Assembly: GCA_905221615.1 (NCBI GenBank)
Contig: CAJNDT010000950.1
Location: forward strand, 1 to 64,000
Length of the DNA: 64,000 bases
Source: Symbiodinium sp. CCMP2592
Taxonomy: Eukaryota; Sar; Dinophyceae; Suessiales; Symbiodiniaceae
Direction: 5' to 3'
Shown: piece by piece, positions 23,641-36,099 of the stretch
Numbering within the stretch: the stretch's first letter is position 1
How the letters are laid out: the number at the start of each line of letters is the position of its first letter
Notes under the pieces: model-generated
Databases searched by the model: none
What the model saw: the letters and a program-made list of their open reading frames with translations, nothing else
Told to the model about the DNA's origin: nothing
Position numbers and translations under genes: made by a program

Positions 23641-24910
23641 GCTTTCCTGTTCAGGCTGAAGGTGGATGGCTTGACCTGACATGGGTGATGTACTTTCCTC
23701 TGTCGTTATCAGTAGATTGCGGACAGCCGGGGTGGCTGAAGCTTATCTTGCTGGTAGTGCTGGTGCTGGTGCTGGTGGTGTGGGTGCAAGTGTGGATGCT
23801 GCATGCATGGTGACGACTTCGCTTCTGTGTAGCTGGTACTGATGTTATGCACATCGACCTAGCAGCATGGGACAGCAAAGGCCACGCTGAACACACTCGT
23901 GATGACCATCATCATCATCATCGTCATCATCATGATCACCGCCATTATCACACCCTTGATCCTTTTGATCAGATGAAGGAACGAGAAGGGTATTAAGAAC
24001 AGCGCACTTCCTTAGAATGAGCTTTCCACGATTCGGTGGTCTGTCTAATGCGGATCCTCCCACCAAACCCTAAGCACCCAATCCCGAAATCGTAAGAGGA
24101 TTCCGATTAGCGCTCGGAACTCCGGCGCAGTGCAATCTTGATAGGCGCTTAGAGGGCTTTGTTAAGGCTGTTTCAACTTCGTCCAGGGCTGCTTTTCCAG
24201 GTGTGTCTAGGATTATCACGGCTTTGAGAGAGATCGGGAGGCCCCAGGCCGGTTTGTAGAGCTCAGGATTTAGGGTTTCGGCCGGGGTACAAAATTTCAG
24301 CCTCTTCTTAAGTGAGCCAGTCGCTGAAATCCAAGACATCCGCCAGGCCAACTGCCATCGCAACTACTGAGGGCTGCCAGGCCGTGGTTCGGACCTGGGT
24401 TTGGAGTTCAAGACTTTCCTGGACCCTAGGGAACCTACCTTTTTTAGGGTTCCCTAATATGATTTCTTTATATAAATCCTTAAAACGGTAGGCTATTTGG
24501 GGTTAAGGTTTGGGTTAACTAAGGAAGCTTGTGCTTAGTTGTAGAGTGCCTTTAACCTCTTAGGGCACTCTAATCATGCTCCCTATATAGTCCCAATATA
24601 CTCCCCAAGGTTAACCAGTTAACCTGTAATTCCCCAGGATATTGAACAAGTAGGTGCAAGTAGGCGTGCAGTCTACAAGCTACCTATAGTCTCCATTGTA
24701 GTTTCTTTTCCTGGTTTAACCAAATTTATATTAAGGATCCTAAAAGGTAAACCCGAAAAGGAACTGGATGATAGCACAATACCCATAATATAGCTATGAT
24801 ATACCCACTATATAGCCCATTATAGGGTAGGGTCCCCATTAAGGGTCCCTCCTTTTCCCCTTTGATACAAGCTAGCACACATCCTTGGCCCCGGCTCTGG
24901 AGTGGTGCCT

Positions 24911-25060
24911 CCCCCACGCTCGTTTCAATGTCGAGTTCTACAGCCAGCTCTCCGACTGCGCTCTGTGCAGACAACAAAGGATCACGGAGGAATCTGGGAG
25001 TTGTGTGCTCTGCAAGCGACTGTACTTTAGACTGTACATGTATGTGATGTGACGAATTTG
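24911..25060 (+). CDS. Cys-rich exon fragment (putative zinc-binding)
   Basis: Frame ARFNVEFYSQLSDCALCRQQ followed by ESGSCVLCKRLY has two CxxC pairs, as in a zinc ribbon or RING-like fold. The same FNVEF motif recurs at 36111 (FNVEFSDAQLFDC) and the KRLY part at 36904 (HKRLYTYLTCCICD), so this belongs to a duplicated gene. Stops follow at 25050. Fragmentary; true exon ends unknown. Confidence 0.35.
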
Positions 25061-25227
25061 TGATGCCGCTTGTTTGTTGGAGATGAAAGCATTGCTAAAC
25101 TCCTAAGGGTCCTATGTACTGTTACAGGGGATACTTCCCCAATCAGAAGTGTAATTTCAACTGGAACACAGAAACCCCACATTCTACTATGTAGCTACAT
25201 AGGAACCCTACCCTTAAAGGGGCCCTA

Positions 25228-25275
25228 AAATAGCAGCACGAGGCTTCGTGATACGCGAGAGCTGCCATGACTGTA
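25228..25275 (+). CDS. Short Cys exon, paralogue of 36998-37098
   Basis: After TAGCAG the frame reads RGFVIRESCHDCI, matching RGFVMMPRENCHACI at 36998-37044. A short CATCATCACC microsatellite and TTTAGGG repeats (25315-25355) follow at once, so this copy seems truncated by repeat growth. Confidence 0.35.
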
Positions 25276-25837
25276 TCATCACCATCATCACCGTCTCCAT
25301 CACCAGTAGTAGTGTTAGGGTTTAGGGTTTAGGGTTCAGGGTTTAGGGTTTAGGCTTTAGCAGCATCAGCATCAACCCCCGTCATCAGTGTCATTGTCAT
25401 TCATCACACTGACTATTGTCTATTGTTATCACATGACCTGACTGTGCTTTATGATCACCGTCATCGCCGTGATCAGTACCGAAGCCACTCTTACAATCCT
25501 ATGGGCCTCGTGATAGTCGTGGTCAAACCCAAGTCAAGTTGAGATGTTCAGGTTTCAAGGATGCAGGTAGATTCAAGTAGACGCTTCGGAGTTAGAGTGA
25601 GGGGCAGAAGAGGTTCCGAACTAGGGCACTACAGCGATCTGCAAGACTACAGGGGCAGGGGAAGAAACACAGGTACGGGTCCCAGAGTTGAATCTGCTGG
25701 CGGGGCACTAGCAGGCTCCTCAGCATGACTGGGTGCACGCTGAGCCTGCAAAACAAACGCATGGCCTTGCATGCGAGGCAGCAAAAAGAGCCCTGCTCTC
25801 CACAGAGCACTCCAGCCTTAGCAGGTGTTGAAGCGCA

Positions 25838-25995
25838 CGTCGGGTATTGCTGAAAGCCGGAGCGGACATGAGTGTGTGGGGAGCTGGAGGTCGCACGGCC
25901 TTGATGCTTGCATCTGAAGTAGGCCATAGCGTGATTGATCAAGAGCTGCTGGGAACTGGGGCAGAGAAGAATGCACGGGACTCCAGTAGGCGCGC
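25838..25995 (+). CDS. Ankyrin-repeat exon
   Basis: Frame reads LLKAGADMSVWGAGGRTALM then LASEVGHSVIDQELLGTGAE and KNARDS. This fits one and a half ankyrin repeats (LLxAGAD, GRTALMLASEVGH, LLxxGAxxNxRD), a protein-binding fold. Start near an AG at 25834; a stop-free frame continues to 26326 but loses ankyrin character after about 25995. No other ankyrin exon recognised nearby, so this may be one exon of a gene spread over many kilobases or a stranded fragment. Confidence 0.55.
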
Positions 25996-26879
25996 AACTT
26001 GCATCCAGAAGGTAGAGCGCAGCAGGAGCTCCGAAATACAAGCCCACGGCATACAGTGCTACTATATAGTACGACTGCAGTTAGAATTGTCTGCAATGAC
26101 TCGCGGTCGCTCAGCTTCCCCTCGCTTCGACCCTCGTCGCCCGGTGCTTAAGTTGGGAGATCCCAGCGGTGCAGTAGGGTTGACGCTTTGCCCGATCGTG
26201 TCTTTGCACAGGTTGCCGCTTCGCGCGCTACCACGGACGGCACCATGCTATCGTCTCTTACCTCAGCTGGGGGTGCCTGTGTGCAAGAAGCGCAGCACAC
26301 GAAAGATTCTGAAAGTAGACTTCTGAGCACCATGTATTTGGCCGAGCCTGGTTGTTTGTTGGTATAGCAGTCCTGGCCGGCCGAGGTTGCGCGCGAGATC
26401 GAGGAGCAGCCATCGCAGGTGACGATGTTTGCAGCTTGTGTGGGGCGCTGGGATTTGACTTGTAAAGCTGGCTCTACTCCCAGTTGCCTAAGTCGTTGCG
26501 TTTTGTTCGTGGCAGCGCCAGACCTTCGGGGGAAGCTTTGTTGTGAGGTCGTTGTGTTTCGGTGTGCACATTGGGCCATTGGGGAAAGGCGTCCAAGATG
26601 ATTATTTGCGGTGTTTGTTTGTTGCGGGGTCCAGGCCCTAAGCCATCCCAGGTCCAGTGTGCACTTGGGGATTCTGCTAAACGGTGTCAATCGGGATCCT
26701 CGGACATGCTTGTAGACTAGATGCTTCAGCCAGTGTGCAGCTGCTGTTTGCGATTCCAACGGTACTAGAGTACGTGGGCTTGGGGTTCGCGCGGGAGCCC
26801 CTTGAAGATCTACGCCGCTCGGTACGCGGGTTTGGGAGCGCGCGGAGGCCCTGGGCCCCCTATAGAACACCAGAACTAA

Positions 26880-27330
26880 GTACATGAATCTCGGGATCCG
26901 TTCTTCACCTGTCCCCGGAGGTGTGCACTTGCAGAACGCTGCAAAAAAAACGAACCGCAGCACGCAGGTAGAAGTGCATGCATGTCTGGGTCCGTTCTTC
27001 ACCTGGGCGTGCACTTGCAGAAGGCTGCAAAAGCGAACCGCAGCAAGCAGGTATAAGAACATGCATCTCAGGGTCCCTTCGTCACCTGTCCCCGGAGGTG
27101 TGCACTGCGGCGCAGGTAGAAGTGCATGCATCTCGGGATCCGTTGTTCACCTGTCCCCGGAGGTGTGCAGTTGCAGAAGGCTGCAAAAGCGAACCGCAGC
27201 GCGCAGGTAGAAGTGCATGCATGTCGGGGTCCGTTCTTCACCTGTCCCCGGGTCCGTTCTTCACCTGTCCCCGGAGGTGTGCAGTTGCAGAAGGCTGCAA
27301 AAACGAACGACAGCACGCCGGCTTTCAGAT
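26880..27330 (+). repeat. Minisatellite, 65-98-bp units
   Basis: Five irregular units built on GTCCGTTCTTCACCTGTCCC, GGAGGTGTGCA(C/G)TTGCAG, GCTGCAAAA and GTAGAAGTGCATGCAT. Units differ by internal deletions. It has open frames in several phases on both strands, which I attribute to repetition and high GC. Confidence 0.8.
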
Positions 27331-28064
27331 GAGTTGTTCAGTCTTGGGGGACGGTGTGCGGGGGTGTGCTCTTGCGGGAACGGCAAATGCAAGGATTTTG
27401 CAGCGACCCCAGTCGTTGCATGTGTTTCGAAATGCAACGACTAAGGCGCACAGGAAGAGTTGCTCGGGGTGCGCAGGTTGTGGTCAAGCTGTGTATGTAG
27501 CTGCCGCCAAGCGTCCCAAATCGCCTATACACAGGCACCATACCCATGCCATGTCAGAAAGCATGTCAGAAAAAGCAAGGCTTCTTGAATCGCGGGGGCT
27601 GGCAGAAGGTGTCAACCATCATCGTCGAACTCCGGTCTAATACCTAATCTGATCAGCCTTGCAAAATTTGCCAAGGGCCCGGTAAAGCCCTGACCACGAA
27701 CCTGCCAGCTTCATGACGCACGGGCAGTTTTAATGTTTTCGAACTCCAAGTCTGCGCAGGTTGTGCAGAAATGGACTGCCAAGAAGGCGCTGGGTCTCTG
27801 GGAGGTTGTGTGCTGGATGCGGCTCGAATAGTTGCCTATTGTCCTGAGGCTTTTGACAAGAAGTCGGTTATTTTTTGTACCCAGGGTCTAGATATTCTCA
27901 GACCTTCTAAGTTTAGGGTGGATTACGACGTCTGATCTCGGCTTAGACCCACATACTAGCCCCAGTCCCCAGTTATCTTGGCTTTGGGTGGAGGCTTTTT
28001 CTAGGCCTTTTTTCGGAGGCCCTGACAGGCCTCAAAGGCACCGATCGAATTAGGTGCTTTGGGA

Positions 28065-28302
28065 GGCCTGAGAGGCTTGGGAAAGATCCAGGCGAAGCCC
28101 TGCCGAGCAACAAACTTGCCAAAGATATCGGCCCCAGCATCCTGTACGGTTCTGCGGTTCGTTCGTTGAGGCACTCAAGCATTTCCTCAAGATGATCGAG
28201 CAGGGAGAAGGCATCGAAGTAAGCAATTACCGCAGGGCTTTGATCCAGTGCAACCATAGGCCCAAATGCAGTGGAGTGTGTTCCGCCGCCAGACGTCATT
28301 TT
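28065..28302 (-). CDS. Minus-strand exon candidate
   Basis: Minus-strand frame with ATG at 28302: MTSGGGTHSTAFGPMVALDQ, then SPAVIAYFDAFSLLDHLEEM and LECLNERTAEPYR. Beyond about 28150 a neighbouring frame looks better (FGKFVARQGFAWIFPKP), so a frameshift or junction lies there. Composition is protein-like and not explained by any repeat. No family recognised. With 28733-28900 and 28996-29190 it could form one minus-strand gene. Confidence 0.35.
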
Positions 28303-28732
28303 AAAGGTGCTGGCCTGCTCCTGAGTGGTTGTTTTTTTTTGGGGGGGGGCGTTGTAAACTGTTGTATGTGGGGCGCAGCCGAGGTGGCCAAAGGGTTGGT
28401 CCTCAGTAGGGCCAACATCCTGGATGCCACCGCCTGTGTGGAGGCCGAAGCAACACATGGGTTATCGGTGCTAGGAGGGTATTGTCGCAGAAGCCCAGCA
28501 CCGTCTCAGACTACCTTTTCATGCGTTGTCTCCCCGATATCTGTTCACGGCAAGCATTTTTCCAAAATGGCCAGACAGTTGGACCACGTGAATACCAAAG
28601 ACTTTTTACGGATTGGCTTCGGGGGGGGCAGTTCGACCATCACAAGTTTGGATGCCAGCAAGTTCTAAAGGGATCTTGCCGCAAGCAGTCTTTCCTGTGC
28701 TGTTGTGCGCAGCTTTATCTTACAGCTCCTGG

Positions 28733-28900
28733 GCATAGTACCGAAACTTCCCAAAGGTTACAGTCTTCTCTATGGGAATGTCGTTGCCCAGAGCAAACAT
28801 AAACCTTGAGCGTGGCCTGGCCCAGGCGGGGCGTTTGTGTAAGATCTTGCAAACGGCAGGCCTGGAAGACCAAGATTGGCTATGTGGCCGGGGCCTGGAG
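28733..28900 (-). CDS. Minus-strand exon candidate
   Basis: Minus-strand frame VCKILHKRPAWARP then FMFALGNDIPIEKTVTFG and KFRYYAQE, directly followed by a GTAAGA donor. The clean donor right after a protein-like frame supports an exon. Function unknown. Confidence 0.35.
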
Positions 28901-28995
28901 CTCAGGTTCGTGGGGTTTGCAAGCCTGACAAAGTCGCCGCACTGTCTATGGCTCTCTGATCTACCCGCTTTAATTGGCTTGAGACATATTCAGGC

Positions 28996-29190
28996 TCATG
29001 TTTGCTCGAGCACATCCCGCCCCCTTCCTTTCCAGGCTTTGCTCACGAATGCTGTGCACTTTCGCTGCTGCGTGGCAGGTGACATATCTCGAACCGCGAG
29101 ATGCACAGGTCGCCAAGGTGCCAACGGGTTAGCGAGAAACTCCATTATCGATCGCGTGTTGCCTGCTGTGCGTATTGCTGGCTTCAATAT
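28996..29190 (-). CDS. Minus-strand exon candidate
   Basis: Minus-strand frame reading AIRTAGNTRSIMEFLANPLA, PWRPVHLAVRDMSP and KAWKGRGRDVLEQT then a stop. Protein-like, basic at the end. No family recognised. The plus strand of 28490-28670 also has protein-like frames, so strand assignment in this area is uncertain. Confidence 0.33.
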   Translation of the reverse strand: MLKPAIRTAGNTRSIMEFLANPLAPWRPVHLAVRDMSPATQQRKCTAFVSKAWKGRGRDVLEQT

Positions 29191-29269
29191 ACTGTAGCTG
29201 CGAAGACCGCAGGGCAGCAAGCATGAAGAGGGAGGATACTGCGACAAGATACGACAACCTGGTTGAGGT

Positions 29270-30420
29270 CCTAAGCCTAATGAACAAAGCCAGAAACCCT
29301 AAAGCTCCAAACCCTAAAACTCTACAATCCCCCTCACCGTAAACCCTCAAACAGTAAACCCTTAAACCGCATGCTGAAGCCTAGCTGCTGGAGGGTTAGG
29401 GTTTTTGGAAGGACCGCCGGCGGGACCACCCTGTGGTTCCACTTCGCCATGTGCTTCGGGCGGCGGCCAGCGTCTGGAACTTCAACCGGGCGGCAGATGC
29501 GGTACAGATGCTCGCCAGGGCCCGAGCATGAGTCTGCAGAGCCCAGCTGGGTCCATGTTGGTCGACGTTGCCTCATAGGGGGGCCTTGATACCCTAGTAC
29601 ACGGACTTAATAAGGCCTATATAATCAAGCATAGCCCCGTACCCCCTCAGTAGTATGTGGTAGGTCTCGGCGCTTGGCTCGAGCCCCGATACTGGCATTA
29701 TGTCGTGTGGATGGTGTGGCGGAAATTCAGGGTCTTTATGTTCCTGTGGCAAGTGGGATCGAGCTGCAGGAGCAGGAGAAAGCCGACAAGGAGGAGCGAG
29801 AAGCGGCTCCCGAGATCCAGGCGTGCTTTCGTGTACGCTTTCCGGTGGGTTTAGCCTTTGCACGAGCTTAAACGTGGATCGTTGGCTACCTATCTGATTA
29901 GGGGGTCTAGGTAAAGCTTCGAGTCTCTAGAAACTCTCTGGGCTCTCGACCCCGAGCGCTTCGACCCAGTCCGGGTGTTTGCTTGCTGGCCCCAACTTCA
30001 CCTTCTGCCGCAATCGCAGAACTTTGGAACCTACTAACTTTTCTTCCTGCGCAAGTACGTCAGAGATTGCCTACTTCGATATATGGTAAACCGCAAACCA
30101 ACTACCCCTTGCAAGAAGTCCTGGGGTAGATTGGTGCCACTCCTTCAAACCTATACCGAACCCGAGCCCGCCCTGACGAACATGCCTGGCCATACGCCAT
30201 ACACGGTGGGAATCTCGCAGGGAAGGCGGCTGTCTTGTGCTTGCGGCTTGCGGTTGTTAGCTCAATTTGACTCAATTTGCACCCAAGGAGCACATAATAG
30301 GCTAATTCACGTGCGTCGTCGCGCCCCCGCGTCCCGCGGCCCGCGGCCCGCGCGCCTCCGCGGCAAAAAAAAACCTATACCCAAGGAGCACACTGTGCGC
30401 CCACATCACATGTGCAGATG
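29270..30420. other. No supported gene
   Basis: Telomere-like CCCTAAA/TTTAGGG fragments at 29290-29405, otherwise unremarkable. Short GC-rich palindromic run (CCGCGGCCCGCGGCCC) near 30335. Confidence 0.35.
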
Positions 30421-30422
30421 CC

Positions 30423-30735
<313 letters not shown>

Positions 30736-30999
30736 CAGGATACTCCAAGCTTTCCCTTTGGTAGTGGCATAGAAGCCGTGGAGGAAGCTGGCAGAAGATC
30801 CATGTTGACGATGTGACGCAAGCTGCCTTTTGCAATGGCATAGAAGCCTGCAAGAACAGTTGCAGACAAAGGTAGACAGAGCATCCTTTTTCGAGTACTG
30901 TTAATGCCGGTGGGCCACAAATGTCATGCTTCCCCGAGCAACAATGTTGTCGGTTGCGGTGTTCACGTCTCGGACCGTAGAGGTGTGGGAGATGTCCCA

Positions 31000-31990
31000 T
31001 TTCAGGATAATTAGGCGAGCTGAGTACAGCCGGTGTGTCACTAGTGCGAAAGCCTTCGCGATTCCCCCCAAAAAAAACCCTAGACTCTAGACCCCAATTA
31101 CAAACCGGATTGGTAGACGACGAAGGTTTGCTGTAGGCGTCAGGGTTTCAGGCTACAAGGCTATAAGGTTAAAGGTTTAGGGCTGCAGTTTGAGGGCACT
31201 CCACAAGTGCCCAGAACCTACTGGGTTCTACCTAGCATGTACAAGGAGGCATCGGGCACGTGGGACCCTCCGACTTGGTGATTATTACCAGAATGCCGGA
31301 AGACACAAGCAGCCACACTCCCCCAAAGCCTAAACCCTGCCACTGGCAAGGTGTCTATGGGTAGTGCTTTCCAAGTTCCTCGGCAAGGTGCCTGGGTGTT
31401 CCATAGGAACCATTTTTCTCATTCCCGCTTTACTACAGTTTATATATACATATATGTACATATATAGATATGGGGTTGGCAAGCTGCTTTGATTGTGGGT
31501 CAGGAGGTGCGGAGCCGATCGTCGCCCAAAGCATGCCTTCCTGCGCAATTTCATCTGTCGGCGCTTCCGTGGTGGTCGCTGGATCAACGGCTGCGAAAAC
31601 CGTGGCTGTCCAGGCGGCGGTTACATACATGCATACGTAGCATACTTACATATATGCATACATACAATTGCGCTATATGCACTGCATTACACTGCACAGC
31701 TTTAGACTACATTGCATGACACTGCATCGCGGTGTGTTGCATTGCATGGTATTGCAGTTTACGATAGTTTATGCATGCATGCTGCAGCAGCATATGTCGG
31801 CTCCAGGATGGGTCGTTGTTCAATACCAAGGTACGGAATGGGGGAAGTGCTCGTCTGTTCTCGCTCGCTTTGCCTTTCTGTGTTCTTCTGGGCTCTTGAT
31901 GGCTTGGAGTGCTTGGCCCAGGTTCAGGTCATTGAGGAGATGGACAGACATACCATAGACCCCAACAGTCTGAACTCGAAGCCTTAGACT
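31000..31990. other. No supported gene
   Basis: Contains TATATACATATA near 31440-31472 and ATACATGCATACGTAGCATA-type repeats near 31625-31780. No exon that I can defend. Confidence 0.35.
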
Positions 31991-31993
31991 CCG

Positions 31994-32165
31994 TATCGTC
32001 AGCTAAGATCTTCCAATCTGACTGAATTTGCGGAGTATCCCCGGTGCAAGTCTGCGGATCTCCCTCTTCACCTCTGTGATTTGTACCACGACGCGCTCGG
32101 GCCTCGGTCCCTTACTGGCGCCGCGCAGCTGTAACGGGCCAGGCTGCAATCTCAGAGTCCGGGAT
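31994..32165 (-). CDS. Minus-strand terminal exon candidate
   Basis: Minus-strand frame with KGPRPERVVVQITEVKREIR followed by RLAPGILRKFSQIGRS and a TAG stop at about 31996. The basic helical C-terminus looks protein-like and is not repeat-derived. Family unknown. Confidence 0.28.
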
Positions 32166-32282
32166 CTTGAACTCCCTCCTTCGCCAACGGTACCCCACAC
32201 CGCTTGTAGAAGTTCGCAGTTCCTGCCTGCAAATTCAGCAGCACACGAACGCTGCTAAATAAATACATGAGTAAATCAATAG

Positions 32283-32313
<31 letters not shown>

Positions 32314-32338
32314 CGTATGTATGTATGTATGTATGTAT
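32283..32338 (+). repeat. (AT)n(GTAT)n microsatellite
   Basis: AT dinucleotides followed by GTAT tetranucleotides. Confidence 0.9.
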
Positions 32339-32339
32339 A

Positions 32340-33870
32340 CCGATCGGTCAATGTAACATCTTTGGGATATGAACTCAATCTGCAGGTCATTGCAATCTTG
32401 ACTTTCCTGCTAACAACCAGTCACATGGGGCACTTTAGCGCTGACTGGAACTACGCTCGCAGGACCTTTGCGCATTTGGTAGGCATGTTTGTTTGCATGC
32501 GTTAGAGCCGTAGGACGGAGGGCTTAGATGCCTGCCGCAGTGCTGCTGAGGCTACCGCGAGCCGAGGTGCGAGAAGGACCTGCGTTTTTAAGCTGCATGG
32601 CGAATGCTTTTGTTCATTTTCGATCTCTTGGTCTATCTTTTTGTCTCAAATCATACTTGTTTGGGGCATGGCAGGACCGTCCATTGAGGCGTACAACTAG
32701 CATTCAACACAACCTCCGGGATTTTGGCTGTGGGGGTCTTTGCTGAGGCGATAGGGGTCCGGCGATTCTGTTTCGAGTGATTTTCGGACCTAATGGTTTC
32801 AGGAGGGATGGGCTTAGGGTTTAGAAAGCCTAAGGTCGTGATGCGAGTAGTGCTGCTCTGTCGTCGCTGCCCGATAAAAGCTGCTCCGAATTCAGTTTTA
32901 CTAGTTCCAAAGCCATTCCCAACATTGCAACTGTCGACAACCAGATGAAGAGGAAGGAAGTTTCTTCGAACTGAGTCTCTATCGGAGCTTGTCTTGCAGT
33001 GGCAACTTAATGCCAGTGGGACCAGGGAATGCTGGGTTCTTGTTGAGGGATTCAGTACACTGAATTACTGCAGGTTACCACAATATCTCTAGTCTGATTG
33101 TGTCATGAGGTTCGCTCACACGACTCCATAATGAGGAATGGCAAGAGTAGCAAGAGCCAGAAGATGCTAGCAGCCAAAGCAGAATGCTGCACCTGCAGGA
33201 CTCTAGTAGGCAACTAGCCACAATTTTGCAAGAAGACGGGTACATGTAGCAATGCAGCAATCGTAAGGCCGTCGTAAAGTAGGTGCGCAATGCAGAGCAA
33301 TGTTGCCAGGCCCAACTCTGAATTCAAGAATTTCTTCCAGCAGTCTGATGTCCCATCCCCTTCAAACAGACATCCTGCAAACGGTTGCAGACGGACCAGT
33401 TAGTGTCCACCCATCAGGCAGTAAGCAAAGCCTTGCCCGTTCAAGAGCCGTGCTGGCAACAAAGTTTGAGGGGTCTAGGGCATGGGATCATTTCAGCCTC
33501 CTTCTGATGGGATGCAGACCACTTCGGGCCACTGCTTAGCTAAGGCTTAGCAAAGCAATGCCAGGACAGGCGAAACTACCGCGCCGGCAGGGGACACATG
33601 CTGTTGGGACCTTAGCCTGGCCTTGCAGGGACTAAGCACGGTGTGGTCATGCACAGTCCTTAACGGCATGTGAGGTACGCTGGGTTCAAGCTTTGTCAAG
33701 TGTTTAGAGTGTCGGGGGCTGCAGGTTTAGGTTTAGAGGCGGCAGCATCTGGGGGTGTAGGGCTTTTCAGGTCTCAGCGTCTTGGGCTTTGGGGATGGAG
33801 TGTCGCGGGCCTAGGTGGTCGAGGGCATGGGATCCCAACACCTCGCAGAGCACGGGATGCCTGATAAGCC
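32340..33870. other. No supported gene
   Basis: Open frames on both strands near 33300-33540 compete with each other and neither shows a splice context or known motif. Confidence 0.3.
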
Positions 33871-33984
33871 TACTTGGAGGATCATGGGACTTAGTAAGTA
33901 AGGTTATAAGTATCCTTATTGGGGTTATAAGTATAGTTATCTTAATTATAACCCTAGTTACTAAGTCCCATGATCCTTTAAGTA
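33871..33984. mobile_element. MITE-like, GGATCATGGGACTTAGTAA family, copy 1
   Basis: 114 bp. Arms TACTTGGAGGATCATGGGAC and GTCCCATGATCCTTTAAGTA enclose AT-rich sequence with GGTTATAAGTA. Same family at 39373-39486, 45302-45415, 56202-56325 and, expanded, 57953-58722. Confidence 0.85.
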
Positions 33985-33999
33985 ATATGGGGGTCTTAG

Positions 34000-35000
34000 T
34001 AATGTCCAATACTAGCCCTCTGGGTGCCCCCAGCATAACTATGCATAGCTACCGATATTGTTCCTTAGGGCTCCGTGGTACAATTACGAAACGTTTGTCA
34101 TGCTGTGCCTCAGGATTCCTTGTTTTAATGTAATTGTGCGTGGCTAGTGATACCATTGCTTAGGGTGCCTTAAATACAGATTACATCATACTAGTAGTTA
34201 GGGATACCCTTCCCTGGGGTTCCTTCATATATGTAGTTGTGAAATTTTCTGAATGGTGCTTGAAGGGCTGGCCTGGTCCTGTTTTTACACCAGGCTCTCA
34301 CTAGACCCCAAGCTACAATAACAAACACACGTTCTATACTCTGATTACTATGGTTTTCAGGCTTCGCCCTATTGAAACCTTGAGCCTGAAACCCTTATTC
34401 TCGCCGGTTTTGGACCGTTGCCACCGAAGGCTCCGAAGCTCTGCAGCTGGCGCCCCCAAAACAGGGCACTCAGCTTGAAAGTTTAGGGGACTTAGTCTAA
34501 GACTTAGTAAGTGAGCTCATACATCCCGAAACCCCAACTTGCGTAATTAGTCTGAACCTCGAAACGGATCTGATGAATGGAAACTGATCTATTGTAGTCT
34601 TCCGCTGTTTCACGCTGATAATCTTTCAAGCACGGGGGGCTTGAGGGTCGCACTTTAGAGAATTCGGTGGTGTGTTTGAGTATTTAGTCTCGAATTACAG
34701 AGTTGTGCTGGGGAGCATAGAGTCCTTCATTGCTAGATTGAATTTGGGGGGTTTGCTTTCCTGTGCTGCTGCGAGGTCGATGTTCGAGTGGCTCCAGGTG
34801 CAACCTCGGTCGGCAAATTCCGCGTTCAGTCAGTGGTCAAGCTAAGCACATAGAGCATACCTGGTCTGATGTGGCTTTTCGTGGTGGGTACTTGAACAAG
34901 GAGAGCATACTTGTGTTGGGATTTCTCGAGCGCCATCAACGACGACTTCATCGGAAGAGCCCCCCAAGCTCAGACTCATAGTCATAGTCTCACCGTATCA
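34000..35000. other. No supported gene
   Basis: Contains a 40-bp stretch (34758-34805, CTGTGCTGCTGCGAGGTCGA) that repeats 22857-22905, followed in both places by CAAATTCC; a shared fragment of unknown nature. Confidence 0.35.
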
Positions 35001-35009
35001 GTCGTGTCC

Positions 35010-35126
35010 ACAGATCCTGTATACACACACACATATATATACAGTTATATATATATATATGCATTCATGTTTATATGTGCAGTAGTGTATGTTTCTGTAT
35101 ATCTGCACATACATGCATACATACAC

Positions 35127-35162
<36 letters not shown>

Positions 35163-35790
35163 GCATGTATAAGTGTGTGTATGTGTATATATGTACATAT
35201 TTACCTATATATATATGCATGTATAAGTGTGTGTATGTGTATATATGTACATATGTACCTATATATAGATATTAATATATATTAATATATATTAATATAT
35301 AGATATATATATGTATATATATATATGTATATATGTATATATACGTGCGTAAGGAGGTCGGGATATCTGTAGGTATGTATGTAGGTATGTACGTTTGCAT
35401 GTATGCATGTACGGATGTATGTATGTCTGCGCGTATGTGTGTGCGTGTGTAAGTGTGTATGTGTGTTAGCGTATGTGTGTATGCCTGGGTGTACGTATGT
35501 ATACGTATGTATTCATGTATGTCTGCATGTGTGTGTGTATGTACGTATGTATGTATGTATGCATGGTTGTATGAATGTATGGGTGTACATAAGTATGTAT
35601 GCATGTATGTGTATATGTTGTATGTAATTATGCATGCATGCATGTCTGTCTTGTAGTGCATGTATGTATGTATGTATGTGTGTATGTAGGCATGATTTTT
35701 TTTGTTTGGATGTGTATGTGTGTATGTAGGTATGTATGTACTTACGTTTGCATGTATGTGTGCTTGTATGTTTTTTCCTCGGCGCAGCTG
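35010..35790 (+). repeat. TA / TATG / GTAT microsatellite tract
   Basis: About 330 bp of TA and TATATG repeats (35020-35345), then about 440 bp of GTAT/GCAT/GTGT units. Long Tyr-Ile-rich frames on both strands are artefacts. Confidence 0.92.
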
Positions 35791-35864
35791 TCCTGTCCCT
35801 GCAGAAGATTCAGCACACTTCGTGGTAACTTTTGTGATGTCGGATTGGAGCTTCGTGGTTTGCT

Positions 35865-36020
35865 GTGTGGAGAAGAAAGCTCGAAATGTTGATCCCTGGC
35901 CTGCCGCACAGATTCGCGAGATGGAGAGGCGATCTCCCAAATGCAGACAAGAAGCTGACCCGGCTGGACGCCTGCGGCTCAGCGGCTTCGGCTGTTCGAA
36001 GGATTGGATGGCTTAGCAGT
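35865..36020 (+). CDS. Exon fragment, paralogue of 23466-23640
   Basis: Frame reads HRFARWRGDLPNADKKLTRL then DACGSAASAVRRI. The other copy matches in two different frames around a small indel, so this copy is the better preserved. Upstream alignment shows further indels, so even this copy may be decayed. Basic, possibly helical; family unknown. Confidence 0.4.
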
Positions 36021-36099
36021 ACTGGCAAAAGGTTTCTTGGGTGGCCGAAAACTCGAGCTCCAACGTCGCTTCTTACAGTCACACTCTTGGCCTTGGCTC

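Noticed and set aside
26148..27131. 327-codon minus-strand frame
   Set aside because: Largely spans the minisatellite and high-GC sequence; peptide repeats follow the DNA repeats and show no domain.
35272..35940. 222-codon minus-strand Tyr/His/Thr-rich frame
   Set aside because: TATG/GTAT microsatellite; composition matches the repeat only.
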